DNA of 64,000 nt from CAVPOO01 sp963707015 (GCA_963707015.1 CAVPOO010000007.1:574518-638517), one strand, 5' to 3'. Shown: positions 35,436 to 44,166, counted from the stretch's first letter. Translations and numbers: made by a program. Notes: a model not told the origin generated them from the letters alone.

Positions 35436-35861
35436 ATGAAACCCAGTGCTCGTCTTTACCACTGTGCCGGCTGCCATTGTCAGGTCTTTATCTGTCGAGA
35501 TTGCGACCGGGGAAACCTGTACTGCGGCTGCGGTTGCGCTGAACAGGCCCGAACGGCGTCGCTGCGACGCGCCGGGTCTCGTTACCGTTCGACGCGCCGG
35601 GCTCGCCTGGCCAACGCCGCACGGCAGGGCCGGTTCCGTGCGCGTCAAAAACAAAAAGTAACGCATCAGGGTTCCCTTCCGATGGCGGCGCTTGTTCTAC
35701 TCCTAGGCGCATGGAACAAACCGGAAAGTCCTCAGGAAACCCCGCGCAGCAGCGCCACACCCGCAATTCATTGCCATGTCTGTGGGTGTGAATGCGAGCC
35801 CTGGTTGAGACGTGACTTTCTTCGACCCACCGAACGCGCTCGACAAGCGAGATCACCGTGA
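35436..35861 (+). CDS. Cys-rich zinc-ribbon-like protein of the IS21 element
   Basis: About 141 residues from ATG 35436 (frame open from 35379). Paired Cys clusters suggest zinc binding: YHCAGCHCQVFICRDCDRGN and LYCGCGCAEQAR, then CHVCGCECEPW near the end. The middle is basic (RYRSTRRARLANAARQGRFR) and ends with VTHQGS. Similar ORFs accompany some IS21-type elements; their role is unknown. It lies 27 bp before istA on the same strand inside the element. Confidence 0.55.
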   Translation: MKPSARLYHCAGCHCQVFICRDCDRGNLYCGCGCAEQARTASLRRAGSRYRSTRRARLANAARQGRFRARQKQKVTHQGSLPMAALVLLLGAWNKPESPQETPRSSATPAIHCHVCGCECEPWLRRDFLRPTERARQARSP

Positions 35862-35888
35862 CCGCAGCGCCATAACAGGAGGCCGCCA

Positions 35889-37424
35889 TTGACGATCGAC
35901 AAGGAACAAGAAGCGAAGATTCTGCGCTATCACTTCGTGGAGCACTGGGGCGTGAATACCATTGCCACGCAACTGGGCATTCACCACTCCACCGTCGATC
36001 GTGTGCTGGCGCAGGCGGGTTTGCCCAAAGCCGAACGCACACGCCAGGCCTCGATCGTCGATCCCTATCACCCGATGATCATCGAGACGCTCGAGCAGTT
36101 TCCCCGGCTCACCGCCGCGCGCCTGTACGCCATGGCGCAGGCGCGCGGCTACACCGGCGGCTCGAGCCAGTTCAGGGCGCATGTCGCGCAACTGCGCCCC
36201 CGTAAGCCCAGCGAGGCGTATCTACGACTGAAAACCCTGCCGGGCGAGCAGGCGCAGATCGACTGGGGACACTTCGGCCAGGTACAGATTGGCCGGGCGA
36301 AGCGACCGTTGATGGCCTTCGTGATGGTGTTGAGCTGGAGCCGACAGATCTTCCTGCGCTTCTATCTCAATCAACGCATGGATAACTTCCTGCGCGGCCA
36401 TGTGGCGGCGTTCAACGCCTGGGGCGGTGTGGCGAGGGTGCTGCTGTACGATAATTTACGCTCCGCGGTGCTCGAACGCCAGGGTGACGCGATCCGCTTT
36501 CATCCCACCCTGCTGGAGCTATCGGCGCACTATCGCTTCGAACCGCGGCCGGTCGCACTTGCGCGAGGCAATGAGAAAGGCCGTGTCGAGCGGGCGATCC
36601 GTTATATACGCGACAGCTTTTTTGCCGGGCGTCAGTGGTCGGATGTTGACGACTTGAATGCGCAGGCCACCGCCTGGTGCTCAGGCTTCAGTGCCAACCG
36701 CCCGTGTCCGGAAGATCCGAGTATCACCGTCAGGGAAGCCTTCGAGCAGGAACGCGCTCAGCTCATCGGGTTGCCGGACAATCCCTATCCTACCGACGAA
36801 CGCCTCGAAGTGAGTGTCGGCAAGACACCGTACATCCGCTTTGATCTCAATGACTACTCGGTGCCGCACACCCAGGTGCGACGGACCCTGACGGTGATCG
36901 CCTCACTGACCCAGGTGCGGGTGCTCGCAGGCCGTGATGTGATTGCCCAACACGGGCGCGTCTATGGCAAGGGCGAGCAGATCGAGGACCCGACTCACCT
37001 CGCGGCACTGATCGATGCCAAGCGCGCCGCACGCCATCACCGCGGTCAGGACCGACTGGCACACGCGGCACCGTCGAGCCGTGAGTTGCTGCGCGAGGCG
37101 GCCAACCGGGGCAACCGCCTGAGCCAGGTCGTCTCGCAGCTGAACCGGCTGCTCGACGACTACGGTGCGAGCGGGCTCGAGCAAGCCATCGCCGAGGCGC
37201 TTGCCAGCGGGGTCCCGCACCCCAATGCGGTACGCCAGGCGCTGGAGCGACAGCGCGAGCAGCGCCACCTGCCACCACCGCTGGCCATCGTACTGCCGAA
37301 CAACGCCAAGGCAAGAAACATCGTGGTGCGTCCCGGGTCTCTGGCGGCCTACGATCAACTCGACACGGACACCCACAACGACAGGGCAGAGAAACAGGAG
37401 CGAAGCGATGACGAGAACCGCTGA
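35889..37424 (+). CDS. istA: IS21 transposase IstA
   Basis: A 511-residue transposase starting at TTG 35889 after AGGAGG. N-terminal HTH (HWGVNTIATQLGIHHSTVDR), then a DDE core with Asp in GEQAQIDWGHFGQV, Asp in VARVLLYDNLRSAV and Glu in ARGNEKGRVERAIR. The C-terminal DNA-binding part follows. Overlaps istB by 17 bases. Appears intact. Confidence 0.92.
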   Translation: MTIDKEQEAKILRYHFVEHWGVNTIATQLGIHHSTVDRVLAQAGLPKAERTRQASIVDPYHPMIIETLEQFPRLTAARLYAMAQARGYTGGSSQFRAHVAQLRPRKPSEAYLRLKTLPGEQAQIDWGHFGQVQIGRAKRPLMAFVMVLSWSRQIFLRFYLNQRMDNFLRGHVAAFNAWGGVARVLLYDNLRSAVLERQGDAIRFHPTLLELSAHYRFEPRPVALARGNEKGRVERAIRYIRDSFFAGRQWSDVDDLNAQATAWCSGFSANRPCPEDPSITVREAFEQERAQLIGLPDNPYPTDERLEVSVGKTPYIRFDLNDYSVPHTQVRRTLTVIASLTQVRVLAGRDVIAQHGRVYGKGEQIEDPTHLAALIDAKRAARHHRGQDRLAHAAPSSRELLREAANRGNRLSQVVSQLNRLLDDYGASGLEQAIAEALASGVPHPNAVRQALERQREQRHLPPPLAIVLPNNAKARNIVVRPGSLAAYDQLDTDTHNDRAEKQERSDDENR

Positions 37425-38229
37425 GGCAGGAATCCCTCACGAAGTGCTCAAGCAGCAGGCGGCCGCGCTCAAGCTCCACGGGCTGGTTGCGCACTGGGAG
37501 GAGCTGACCGACCCGCAGCTGGCCTGGGTGAAGGCATTGCTCCAGTGGGAGGACATCGAGCGCAAGCGCCGCGGTCTGGAACGACGGCTGAGCGCGGCGC
37601 ACATTGGCCGCTTCAAACCACTCGCTGACTTCGACTGGGACTGGCCCGCGCAGTGCGACAAGGCGGCCGTCTCAGAGCTGATGCGCCTCGAGTTCATCAA
37701 GGACGCCACCAACGTCATTCTGGTAGGACCCAACGGCGTCGGAAAATCGACCATCGCACAGAACCTTGTGCATCACGCCGTCATGCAGGGACACAGCGCG
37801 TTGTTCGTCAACTCCGCCCAGATGCTCGGGGACCTGGCGGCACAGGATGGTGACAACGCCTTGCGGCGCCGACTGAAACACTACGCCCATCCGCAGGTGC
37901 TGGTGATCGATGAAGTCGGTTACCTCTCCTACGGCAGTCGCCATGCGGATCTGCTGTTCAACATCGTCAATCAACGCTATGAACTCAAGCCAACGATTGT
38001 GACCACCAACAGACCCTTTGGTGAGTGGAACGAGGTGTTCCCCAACGCGGCCTGTGTGATCTCCATCGTGGATCGACTGGTGCATCACTCCGAGATCATT
38101 GTTCTTGAAGGCGAGTCCTATCGCTTCAGAGAGGCGAAGGAGCGCGCCAGTAGAAAAAAGAAATCGACAAGATCCACGCGTAGCGCCACACCTAAAACGA
38201 CGGCCAAAGCGCCCGCAGGAGACCGATGA
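37408..38229 (+). CDS. istB: IS21 helper ATPase IstB
   Basis: A 273-residue AAA+ ATPase that helps IstA with target choice. Walker A is VGPNGVGKSTIAQ, Walker B is QVLVIDEVGYLS, and an arginine-containing TTNRPFGEWNEVF follows. The Lys/Thr-rich C-terminal tail (KKKSTRSTRSATPKTTAKAP) is a little longer than usual. It starts at ATG 37408 within the end of istA, and its stop overlaps the next ATG as ATGA. Confidence 0.92.
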   Translation: MTRTAEAGIPHEVLKQQAAALKLHGLVAHWEELTDPQLAWVKALLQWEDIERKRRGLERRLSAAHIGRFKPLADFDWDWPAQCDKAAVSELMRLEFIKDATNVILVGPNGVGKSTIAQNLVHHAVMQGHSALFVNSAQMLGDLAAQDGDNALRRRLKHYAHPQVLVIDEVGYLSYGSRHADLLFNIVNQRYELKPTIVTTNRPFGEWNEVFPNAACVISIVDRLVHHSEIIVLEGESYRFREAKERASRKKKSTRSTRSATPKTTAKAPAGDR

Positions 38230-38435
38230 CCATGTCGATGAACATCACACGCTTATACACCTACTGGGAGGCCGCGGAAGCCCATACCGTCATCGAGTTC
38301 CTCGATGTACTTCGAGATCAGCTCTGGGAAATCTATGGCGATCAGATTGTTGATCTGCTTCGCGAGGCTTCCGTTACCCACCACGTAAACGAGCACCAGG
38401 GCGAGCTTGAGTTTGATGACGACCTTGATCTCTAG
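38226..38435 (+). CDS. small ORF after istB
   Basis: A 69-residue acidic protein (MTMSMNITRLYTYWEAAEAH; ends ELEFDDDLDL). Its ATG overlaps the istB stop by 4 bases, which suggests translational coupling as part of the IS21 operon. No known family recognised. Confidence 0.5.
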   Translation: MTMSMNITRLYTYWEAAEAHTVIEFLDVLRDQLWEIYGDQIVDLLREASVTHHVNEHQGELEFDDDLDL

Positions 38436-39915
38436 GCGGCACTCGCAAGGGGCGCGAACACTTGCGCCAGCAGCCCGCTATGCCTGGATACGGACAACAG
38501 CCGCGGCAAATAGCCGCGCTTTTACTCCGGCAACAACAATAAGGATCGATGGATGGTTCATAGGTCAGTTTCCTGCCGGTGGTATCGAGATCGATGGGGA
38601 GTTCATGGTCGACGTGAATGGCAATGCGGGTGCCCGCCGGGACGAAGACCGCATCGAAGCTCGGGGACTGGCGTTCCAGCAGCCACCTTGCGACCTCTTC
38701 GCTGCCACCGGAGAGGGTCTTGCCGAGCACGAATCGGCCGGTATCGCCGGTGAGACTGCTGGTCACACTGCCGGCATCACTTACGACCGAGGTCGTCTCG
38801 GCGTTGGCCGCCGCTTCTGCAGCGGCCTGGATGGCCATCACGCCCATGCGCTGGGTGAGAAACGCCGGGGCATTGGTCTTGCGTTCCCCCGTGATGCACG
38901 GAATGCCCTGCTCGTCGGAGATCCAGCCCAGGGGCTTCTCTGCGCCGCCACTCGGGTTACCCCGGTCATCGTCAGAGATGGTGCGGATGGTGCCGTCGTC
39001 GAAAACGAACGTCACCGAATCGAGATGACCGGTCACACAGGAAAGCGTCCAATCCCCGATGGCCGTCCCACTCCACACCATGCCCTGCACGCCGGGTACC
39101 GTGAGCCCGTTTGCGGCCAGGTTGTCTGCACCCGTGATCACCTTGAAGGGCATGGGATCACGCACCTGTCCCTGCACCGGTACCCGACCGACCAGGGCGG
39201 TCATGGCGGTCGAGCCGATAAGCGTGGCGTTACGGGGTACGGTGTAGACGGGATGGATGGTAGTGAGTTTCTGGGAGAGGTCGCCGGTCTTTTCACGGGC
39301 CGATGCCAGCGCGCCACCGGTGGACTGGCCCACACGGCGTAACAGTCCGTTTCCACCCACTGTGTTTGTATCGGTGTCGAGGGCATCCAGCGGATCGATC
39401 CAGACCAGGGTATCTGTTGGCTGCGCGCCCTGCCCGGCGTTGTCGAGGCCCAACCCCACCGGGATGTCGCTACCGCCCGGATTGGAATGGCGCTGGGAGA
39501 GCGACTGCGAAAGCGCATCCACGCGTGCCGTCAGTGATGAGAGCACACCGGAGTCGATCCGGTTACGCGCTTCCTGACCTTTCTCGCGCGAGAGCAGCTC
39601 GCGCTTGACTCGGGTCGCGACGTTCTCCTCGATCTGGTGACGGCTGGCCAGCAGATCGCGGTTTTTCTTCTGCAGCTGGTCATTATCTTTGCGCAAGGCC
39701 TGGACTTCCGTGGTCATGGCCGCGACGTTGGCCGTCAGTGTCTTGATGGTATCCGCGGGGCTATCGGCATCGGGTGCCGGTGCCCGGGGCACGGTTTCCA
39801 GGACGAGTGCATCTTCCTGTTCGCCGCTGCAAGATTTCAAGGTGACAAAGGCCAGCGTCAACACCACGGCGCCGGCGAGCAAAGGTAGCAGTCGGTTAGC
39901 GGTCGCGATGGCCAT
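38374..39915 (-). CDS. TIGR03752 (PFL_4705) ICE protein, TraB/VirB10-like, with IS-derived tail
   Basis: Inner-membrane scaffold of the transfer channel. From Met 39915 a transmembrane helix (LPLLAGAVVLTLAFVTL) is followed by a coiled coil (about residues 50-130) and the periplasmic TraB-like part (YTVPRNATLIGSTAMTALVG, GMVWSGTAIGDWTLSC, PAGTRIAIHVDHELPIDL). The native frame is broken at the IS21 right end (38538). The last 54 codons are read from IS21, replacing what would be PYLRTRLD and a stop. The family's key parts are present, so the protein may still fold. An IS1380 element sits 12 bp before its start and cuts it from the upstream operon. Confidence 0.85.
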   Translation of the reverse strand: MAIATANRLLPLLAGAVVLTLAFVTLKSCSGEQEDALVLETVPRAPAPDADSPADTIKTLTANVAAMTTEVQALRKDNDQLQKKNRDLLASRHQIEENVATRVKRELLSREKGQEARNRIDSGVLSSLTARVDALSQSLSQRHSNPGGSDIPVGLGLDNAGQGAQPTDTLVWIDPLDALDTDTNTVGGNGLLRRVGQSTGGALASAREKTGDLSQKLTTIHPVYTVPRNATLIGSTAMTALVGRVPVQGQVRDPMPFKVITGADNLAANGLTVPGVQGMVWSGTAIGDWTLSCVTGHLDSVTFVFDDGTIRTISDDDRGNPSGGAEKPLGWISDEQGIPCITGERKTNAPAFLTQRMGVMAIQAAAEAAANAETTSVVSDAGSVTSSLTGDTGRFVLGKTLSGGSEEVARWLLERQSPSFDAVFVPAGTRIAIHVDHELPIDLDTTGRKLTYEPSIDPYCCCRSKSAAICRGCCPYPGIAGCWRKCSRPLRVPPRDQGRHQTQARPGARLRGG

Positions 39916-39927
39916 GAGATTGCCTAG

Positions 39928-41663
39928 CCCGGATTTCTCACCGATAGTATAGAAAAAGGCTGCATACTCTGGCATAACGGTTGTGCGAACAATCAGTTAA
40001 GCCGACGAGGAGCAGCGGCCTTATGAAGACAGAGTGTACTGCAGGTCAACTGGAATTTCACGGCCTGGGACGGCGTGCGGTAGTGGGTCAATTTGACGGT
40101 GGCAAGATCAGTTCCGACAGTGGTGGTCTGTTGCTGCGGGAAGTTGAGCAGCGGACGCATATTCTGAAACGGCTGGCCGGGTGTTTTGTGGATCATCGGG
40201 ATCCGGATCAGATCGAGCACCCCGTCGAGTCACTGATCAAGCAGCGTGTGATGGGACTGGCGCTGGGGTATGAGGATCTCAATGATCACGATGCCTTACG
40301 CCAGGATCCTTTGCTGGCGCTGCTCAGCGATGTGGCTGATCCGACGGGCCAGGATCGACGCCGCGCCCAGGATAAAGGTTGCGCCCTGGCGGGCAAGAGT
40401 ACACTGAACCGTCTGGAGTTAACGCCGTTGGATGCCGATGCAGCGAGCCGTTACAAGAAGATTGTGACGTGTCCTGCGGCGATGGATGAGCTGCTGGTGG
40501 CGCTTTTTCTGGAGGCCTATGAAGCGCCTCCTGCCGAGATCATTCTGGACGCGGATGCGACTGACGATCCGTTGCACGGGCACCAGGAAGGCCGTTTCTT
40601 CCACGGCTACTACCGGCGTTACTGCTACCTGCCGCTGTACATCTTTTGCGGTGAGCACCTGTTGTGTGCACGTTTACGCAAAGCCGATCAGGACGGCGCA
40701 GCCGGTACCCAAGAGGAACTGGAACGCATTATCGGGCGTATCCGCCGGACGTGGCCCGATGTGCGCATCATCGTGCGGGGTGATTCGGGCTTTTGCCGGG
40801 ACGACCTCATGGGCTGGTGCGAAGCGCATGGCGTCGAGTATGTGGTTGGATTAGCCAAGAATAGCCGTTTGAAGGCGGCCATTGCTGAGGAAATGGTTGA
40901 GGCTAACGTGCAGTATGAAGCCACCGGACAAGCGGCGCGCGTGTTCAAGGATTTTCGTTATCGAACCCGCACCAGCTGGTCATGTGAACGGCGCGTGATC
41001 GGTAAGGCTGAGCATCTGGGCAAGGGCGAGAACCCGCGGTTTGTCGTGACCTCCTTGTCCGCTGACGCCCTGGATGCGCGTGCCGTGTATGAAGACCTGT
41101 ACTGCGCCCGGGGCGATATGGAAAACCGCATCAAGGAACAGCAACTGGCGCTGTTTGCCGACCGCACCTCAACCCACGCGATGCGCTCCAACCAGCTGCG
41201 GCTGTATTTTTCCTCATTCGCCTATGTGCTGATGCAAACGCTGCGGCGTCTGGGTTTGCACGGCACGTCAATGGCCAAGGCCCAGTGCGACACCATTCGC
41301 TTGAAGCTGTTCAAGATCGGCGCGCATATCCGCCTCAGTGTCCGCCGGGTCTGCATTGCCTTTTCCGAGAGTTACCCGTACACCGAGCTGTTCCGGCACA
41401 TCCTGCGCAAGCTTCAGCAAATCCCGTTGCGCTGTTAACTCAGCAGCGTACCCTACACCTGTGATTGCGCTTGCTCACCACGGGCAGGGGCTACTTTGCT
41501 TGAGCCTTGAAAAGTCACTGTCAATCAGCCTCTCGACCGACCAATTCGGCACCAAAAACACGCACATTCACACGCTATCATCCGATTCGACGACACGCGT
41601 CAGCTTCACTTCCCGCCCCCGGACTGAAATCCGGAGTCTGACGGGGACGGTGAGAAATGCGGG
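39928..41663 (+). mobile_element. IS1380-family element
   Basis: Inverted ends CCCGGATTTCTCACCG on the left against CCCGCATTTCTCACCG read inward on the right. The 4-bp duplication CTAG flanks it (39924-39927, 41664-41667). Length 1736 bp with one transposase gene. It lies exactly between the stop of the TIGR03749 gene and the start of TIGR03752, against the direction of the operon. Confidence 0.9.
40023..41438 (+). CDS. IS1380-family transposase
   Basis: About 471 residues from ATG 40023. It has the IS1380 hallmarks: LEFHGLGRRAVVGQFDGGKI near the start, Asp in EIILDADATDDPLHGHQEGR, Asp in VRIIVRGDSGFCRDDLMGW, and Glu in YCARGDMENRIKEQQLALFA. These form the DDE triad with the Y-1 type C1 signature region. 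It appears intact. Confidence 0.92.
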   Translation: MKTECTAGQLEFHGLGRRAVVGQFDGGKISSDSGGLLLREVEQRTHILKRLAGCFVDHRDPDQIEHPVESLIKQRVMGLALGYEDLNDHDALRQDPLLALLSDVADPTGQDRRRAQDKGCALAGKSTLNRLELTPLDADAASRYKKIVTCPAAMDELLVALFLEAYEAPPAEIILDADATDDPLHGHQEGRFFHGYYRRYCYLPLYIFCGEHLLCARLRKADQDGAAGTQEELERIIGRIRRTWPDVRIIVRGDSGFCRDDLMGWCEAHGVEYVVGLAKNSRLKAAIAEEMVEANVQYEATGQAARVFKDFRYRTRTSWSCERRVIGKAEHLGKGENPRFVVTSLSADALDARAVYEDLYCARGDMENRIKEQQLALFADRTSTHAMRSNQLRLYFSSFAYVLMQTLRRLGLHGTSMAKAQCDTIRLKLFKIGAHIRLSVRRVCIAFSESYPYTELFRHILRKLQQIPLRC

Positions 41664-42461
41664 CTAGTGCGAGACTTCAAACGGCCGGGCCGAGATCAGG
41701 TAGACGGCCGTGGTGTCGGCTTCATCGCCTTTAGGGAACAGGCGGTGATGCTGAAAGGTCGCCGTCAACCAAGTGCCCCGCAGCTGACGCGGATCCAGGG
41801 TCTGGGGTTGATCGGTGCGGTTGGTGAGTTTGACGGCCGTGACATTGACCCCGTTGGCACGCCAGGCCACCAGCGGGGTTGCCTCGACCGTTCCACCATG
41901 CACCAGATCGACGACATCACGCGCAACCGGGACTCGAACAATGCCGGGCCGGTCTTTGACCAGACGGGCCGGTGCATAGAGTTGCTGGGCCGCGAATCGA
42001 GTCAGTTGAATGTAACTCGGCTGTTCCCGAGCGGCGTTATCAGTTCCAGTGACTAGGTCCTTGGTGATTCCATTGTCGCCAGTGACATAGACTTCAATCG
42101 GATGGGTTACCCCGCCTTCCTCGGTGGCCGTGACGTCGAACAGGTAAATTCGCCCGCTATCGAGTTCGCGCACCATGAGCCGGTTCGATCCGAAGGGCGC
42201 CTGCGCCAACAGATAGACTGTCTCATTGACACTCTGCGTGCGCAGCAGTGACTGAACCGATGCCGGTACACCGACCTTTACCGCGGCGGGAAATTCAATT
42301 CGTTGCTCCTGTCCAACCGTGAGTTCCAGTCGGATCGGCGCCTTCTTCCACTCGATCCGCTCAGGCGTGCCGGTCTCGGCATGGGCCAGCGACTGGATCA
42401 ATAATAGAGCTACACCAAGCCAGGTGGCGATGACATCCCTGACAGCGTTGATCTCTCGCAT
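41664..42461 (-). CDS. TIGR03749 (PFL_4704) ICE protein, TraK-like
   Basis: A secreted periplasmic protein of the PFGI-1-class transfer apparatus, about 265 residues from ATG 42461, which has GGAGGAGGG before it. The signal peptide is IATWLGVALLLIQSLAHAET. The body (ELTVGQEQRIEFPAAVKVGV, LDSGRIYLFDVTAT) is beta-rich and TraK/secretin-like. Its TAG stop lies within the CTAG target duplication of the IS1380 element, so the protein is unchanged by that insertion. Confidence 0.88.
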   Translation of the reverse strand: MREINAVRDVIATWLGVALLLIQSLAHAETGTPERIEWKKAPIRLELTVGQEQRIEFPAAVKVGVPASVQSLLRTQSVNETVYLLAQAPFGSNRLMVRELDSGRIYLFDVTATEEGGVTHPIEVYVTGDNGITKDLVTGTDNAAREQPSYIQLTRFAAQQLYAPARLVKDRPGIVRVPVARDVVDLVHGGTVEATPLVAWRANGVNVTAVKLTNRTDQPQTLDPRQLRGTWLTATFQHHRLFPKGDEADTTAVYLISARPFEVSH

Positions 42462-42480
42462 ACGTTGATCCCTCCTCCCG

Positions 42481-43134
42481 CTACTGATCTTGCTCATCGT
42501 CTACACCGAGTTCCGATTCGGTCAGCCGACGGGGCCCGTCCGTCGCGTAGCCATCCAGTGCCAGTCCCCAGGGATTGGCTTCCGGGTCGACGGCCAAACT
42601 GACGATACGAAGGGGATAGCGAATAGCGGTCTTCTTTACGGTCATGCCCTTCACCGACTCGAACAGATCGAGATCCAGCCAGACCACCCACACCCCAGGC
42701 GCGAGCACGTCAACGCGGCGTTCTTCATAGCCGTGACCGGCGATCTCATGCACCCCGCGCACCCGGTAGGCCAGCTCACCCTGTCGCCCTTTCAGCTGCA
42801 TGTCCGCCATGAGTTCCGCTCGATAACGCGGAGTCACGTAGGGGGAGATCCGGAAGATGGCCTTGCCGTAGTCCTTCGCACCGTCCTCCGGCCAGCGGTT
42901 GAGCTGCTGGAAGATGTAGAAGGCAAAGGCATACACATTGGCCGCCGGGACTTCATTGACTGACAGTGTCGCTCCAGAACGAAGATCGGGCGGGACGTGC
43001 ACGGTCAGTTGCTTCGGCGCCTGACTCCAGCCGAACCCGAGCGCAAGTATCACGATGAACTGGAGGCCGATAACGGCCCACACCGAGCGCAGGTGGGCGC
43101 GAACGTTATCGATCTCGGTGCGGTAACGTCGCAT
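42481..43134 (-). CDS. TIGR03746 (PFL_4703) ICE protein, TraE/VirB8-like
   Basis: 217 residues. A short cytoplasmic N-terminus (RRYRTEIDNVRAHLRS), one transmembrane helix (VWAVIGLQFIVILALGFGW) and a periplasmic domain (AFAFYIFQQLNRWPEDGAKD) are the layout of TraE-like channel proteins. It overlaps the TIGR03750 gene by 29 bases, and the TIGR03749 gene follows after 19 bp, so it sits in a tight operon. No defects seen. Confidence 0.9.
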   Translation of the reverse strand: MRRYRTEIDNVRAHLRSVWAVIGLQFIVILALGFGWSQAPKQLTVHVPPDLRSGATLSVNEVPAANVYAFAFYIFQQLNRWPEDGAKDYGKAIFRISPYVTPRYRAELMADMQLKGRQGELAYRVRGVHEIAGHGYEERRVDVLAPGVWVVWLDLDLFESVKGMTVKKTAIRYPLRIVSLAVDPEANPWGLALDGYATDGPRRLTESELGVDDEQDQ

Positions 43135-43486
43135 ACCGCGTCCTCCCGATATCCCAGGCGCCGCTGCGCCGGATGAACGGCGAGCGGTGTAAACCGTGAT
43201 CCTCCAGCCAGATGCTGACCTGTTGCTGGTAATACCCGTCGGGTCGGCCCCGCTTCAGGCGTTGGAACAGGCTTGCCATCACAATGACCGTACCAACGAC
43301 ACCGATACCGGCCAGTCCGAATCCCATGGTGACCGCGCCCATCAAGCCTGCCAGGAGCAGGCTAACGGGTAACCAGAGGAGCGCGGCGAAAACCGCGATG
43401 TGCGTAAGCTCAGAGATCGAACAGCCCTTGAAGATCACCGGCTCGGCATTCAACCGATCGGCCAGAATGTCGCCACGATTGGACAT
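43106..43486 (-). CDS. TIGR03750 ICE protein, TraL-like
   Basis: A 126-residue membrane protein with two helices (ELTHIAVFAALLWLPVSLLL and GLAGIGVVGTVIVMASLFQR), then a basic cytoplasmic tail (KRGRPDGYYQQQVSIWLEDH). This is the TraL-like component that precedes the TraE-like protein in PFGI-1-class ICEs. It begins 3 bp after the preceding stop. Confidence 0.88.
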   Translation of the reverse strand: MSNRGDILADRLNAEPVIFKGCSISELTHIAVFAALLWLPVSLLLAGLMGAVTMGFGLAGIGVVGTVIVMASLFQRLKRGRPDGYYQQQVSIWLEDHGLHRSPFIRRSGAWDIGRTRYATLPHRDR

Positions 43487-43489
43487 CGA

Positions 43490-43840
43490 TTAGATGACGC
43501 CCGCGGCTTCAGTCAACAGGTAGCTGGCAAAGATCAGCACAATCGCACCGACGATGCCTAACACACCCACCTCGGCCCACTCGGCCTTTCCCTGGCGGGC
43601 CTCGTTGAACTTGGCAAACCCGAGATAGGCGATCCACAGGAACCCGAGCACGGCAATTGCCAGCCCCAGGACCAGCCCGCCATCCTTGATATAACCCTGA
43701 ATGAGCCCGATCCAGTCGCCGGCCGCCGGCGCCGTGCTGGGTGCGACCGGGATCGGCAATGCCGCCCACACCGAGTGAGCGGTCGACACCGCCAGCAACC
43801 CGACTGCGGTTGCGACCCGTTTTACTGTTTTCATCGTCAT
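43490..43840 (-). CDS. TIGR03745 (PFL_4702) ICE membrane protein, pilin-like
   Basis: 116 residues from ATG 43840 (GGAGAG at 10 bp); a longer open frame to 44170 is not needed. A signal peptide (VATAVGLLAVSTAHSVWA) and two hydrophobic segments (GGLVLGLAIAVLGFLWIAYL and VGVLGIVGAIVLIFASYLL) match the small TraA/VirB2-like subunits of transfer pili. Complete in all parts I can see. Confidence 0.88.
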   Translation of the reverse strand: MTMKTVKRVATAVGLLAVSTAHSVWAALPIPVAPSTAPAAGDWIGLIQGYIKDGGLVLGLAIAVLGFLWIAYLGFAKFNEARQGKAEWAEVGVLGIVGAIVLIFASYLLTEAAGVI

Positions 43841-43926
43841 GGCTTTCTCTCCGAGGTAACGGGGTTGCCCCCTGTTGTGATGACCGGGGACATCCCCGAG
43901 CCGATGCGGTACCGACCCAAGGCCCC

Positions 43927-44157
43927 CTACCGCAGATAAAAACCCAACACCATGAGCACAATGCTGGCGCGCAGCGTGCTCCAGACCACATCGAACAACA
44001 CCACCTGACCGTTCTGCCAGGCGCGGAAGGTGCCCAGTGACACCCACATCACCCAGATGAAGGCAAGCACCAGGACGACTGACGCGATGCCCGTCAGCAA
44101 GGTTGCCGGTGTAACACCGGAACCCGCCTGAAATGCCGTGTTCTGTGCACCAGTCAT
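43927..44157 (-). CDS. TIGR03758 (PFL_4701) ICE membrane protein
   Basis: 76 residues with two transmembrane helices (LLTGIASVVLVLAFIWVMWV and TLRASIVLMVLGFYL) linked by RAWQNGQVVLFDVVW. This is the small membrane protein that precedes the pilin-like TIGR03745 gene in PFGI-1-class elements. Role in the channel unknown. Confidence 0.88.
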   Translation of the reverse strand: MTGAQNTAFQAGSGVTPATLLTGIASVVLVLAFIWVMWVSLGTFRAWQNGQVVLFDVVWSTLRASIVLMVLGFYLR

Positions 44158-44166
44158 ACCGGGCCA

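Larger units (their letters stand above)
35133..38538 (+). mobile_element. IS21-family element with accessory ORFs
   Basis: Ends TGTAAGTGCCG on the left and CGGCAACAACA on the right, inverted and related over about 26 bases. A hairpin-forming CCGCGGCTATTTGCCGCGG block lies near the left end and a close relative near the right. Target duplication ATAAG flanks it (35128-35132 and 38539-38543). At 3406 bp it is longer than simple IS21 elements because it carries a Cys-rich ORF before istA and a 69-residue ORF after istB. Confidence 0.88.

Noticed and set aside
38407..39342. 311-residue plus-strand frame
   Set aside because: Antisense shadow of the TIGR03752 gene.
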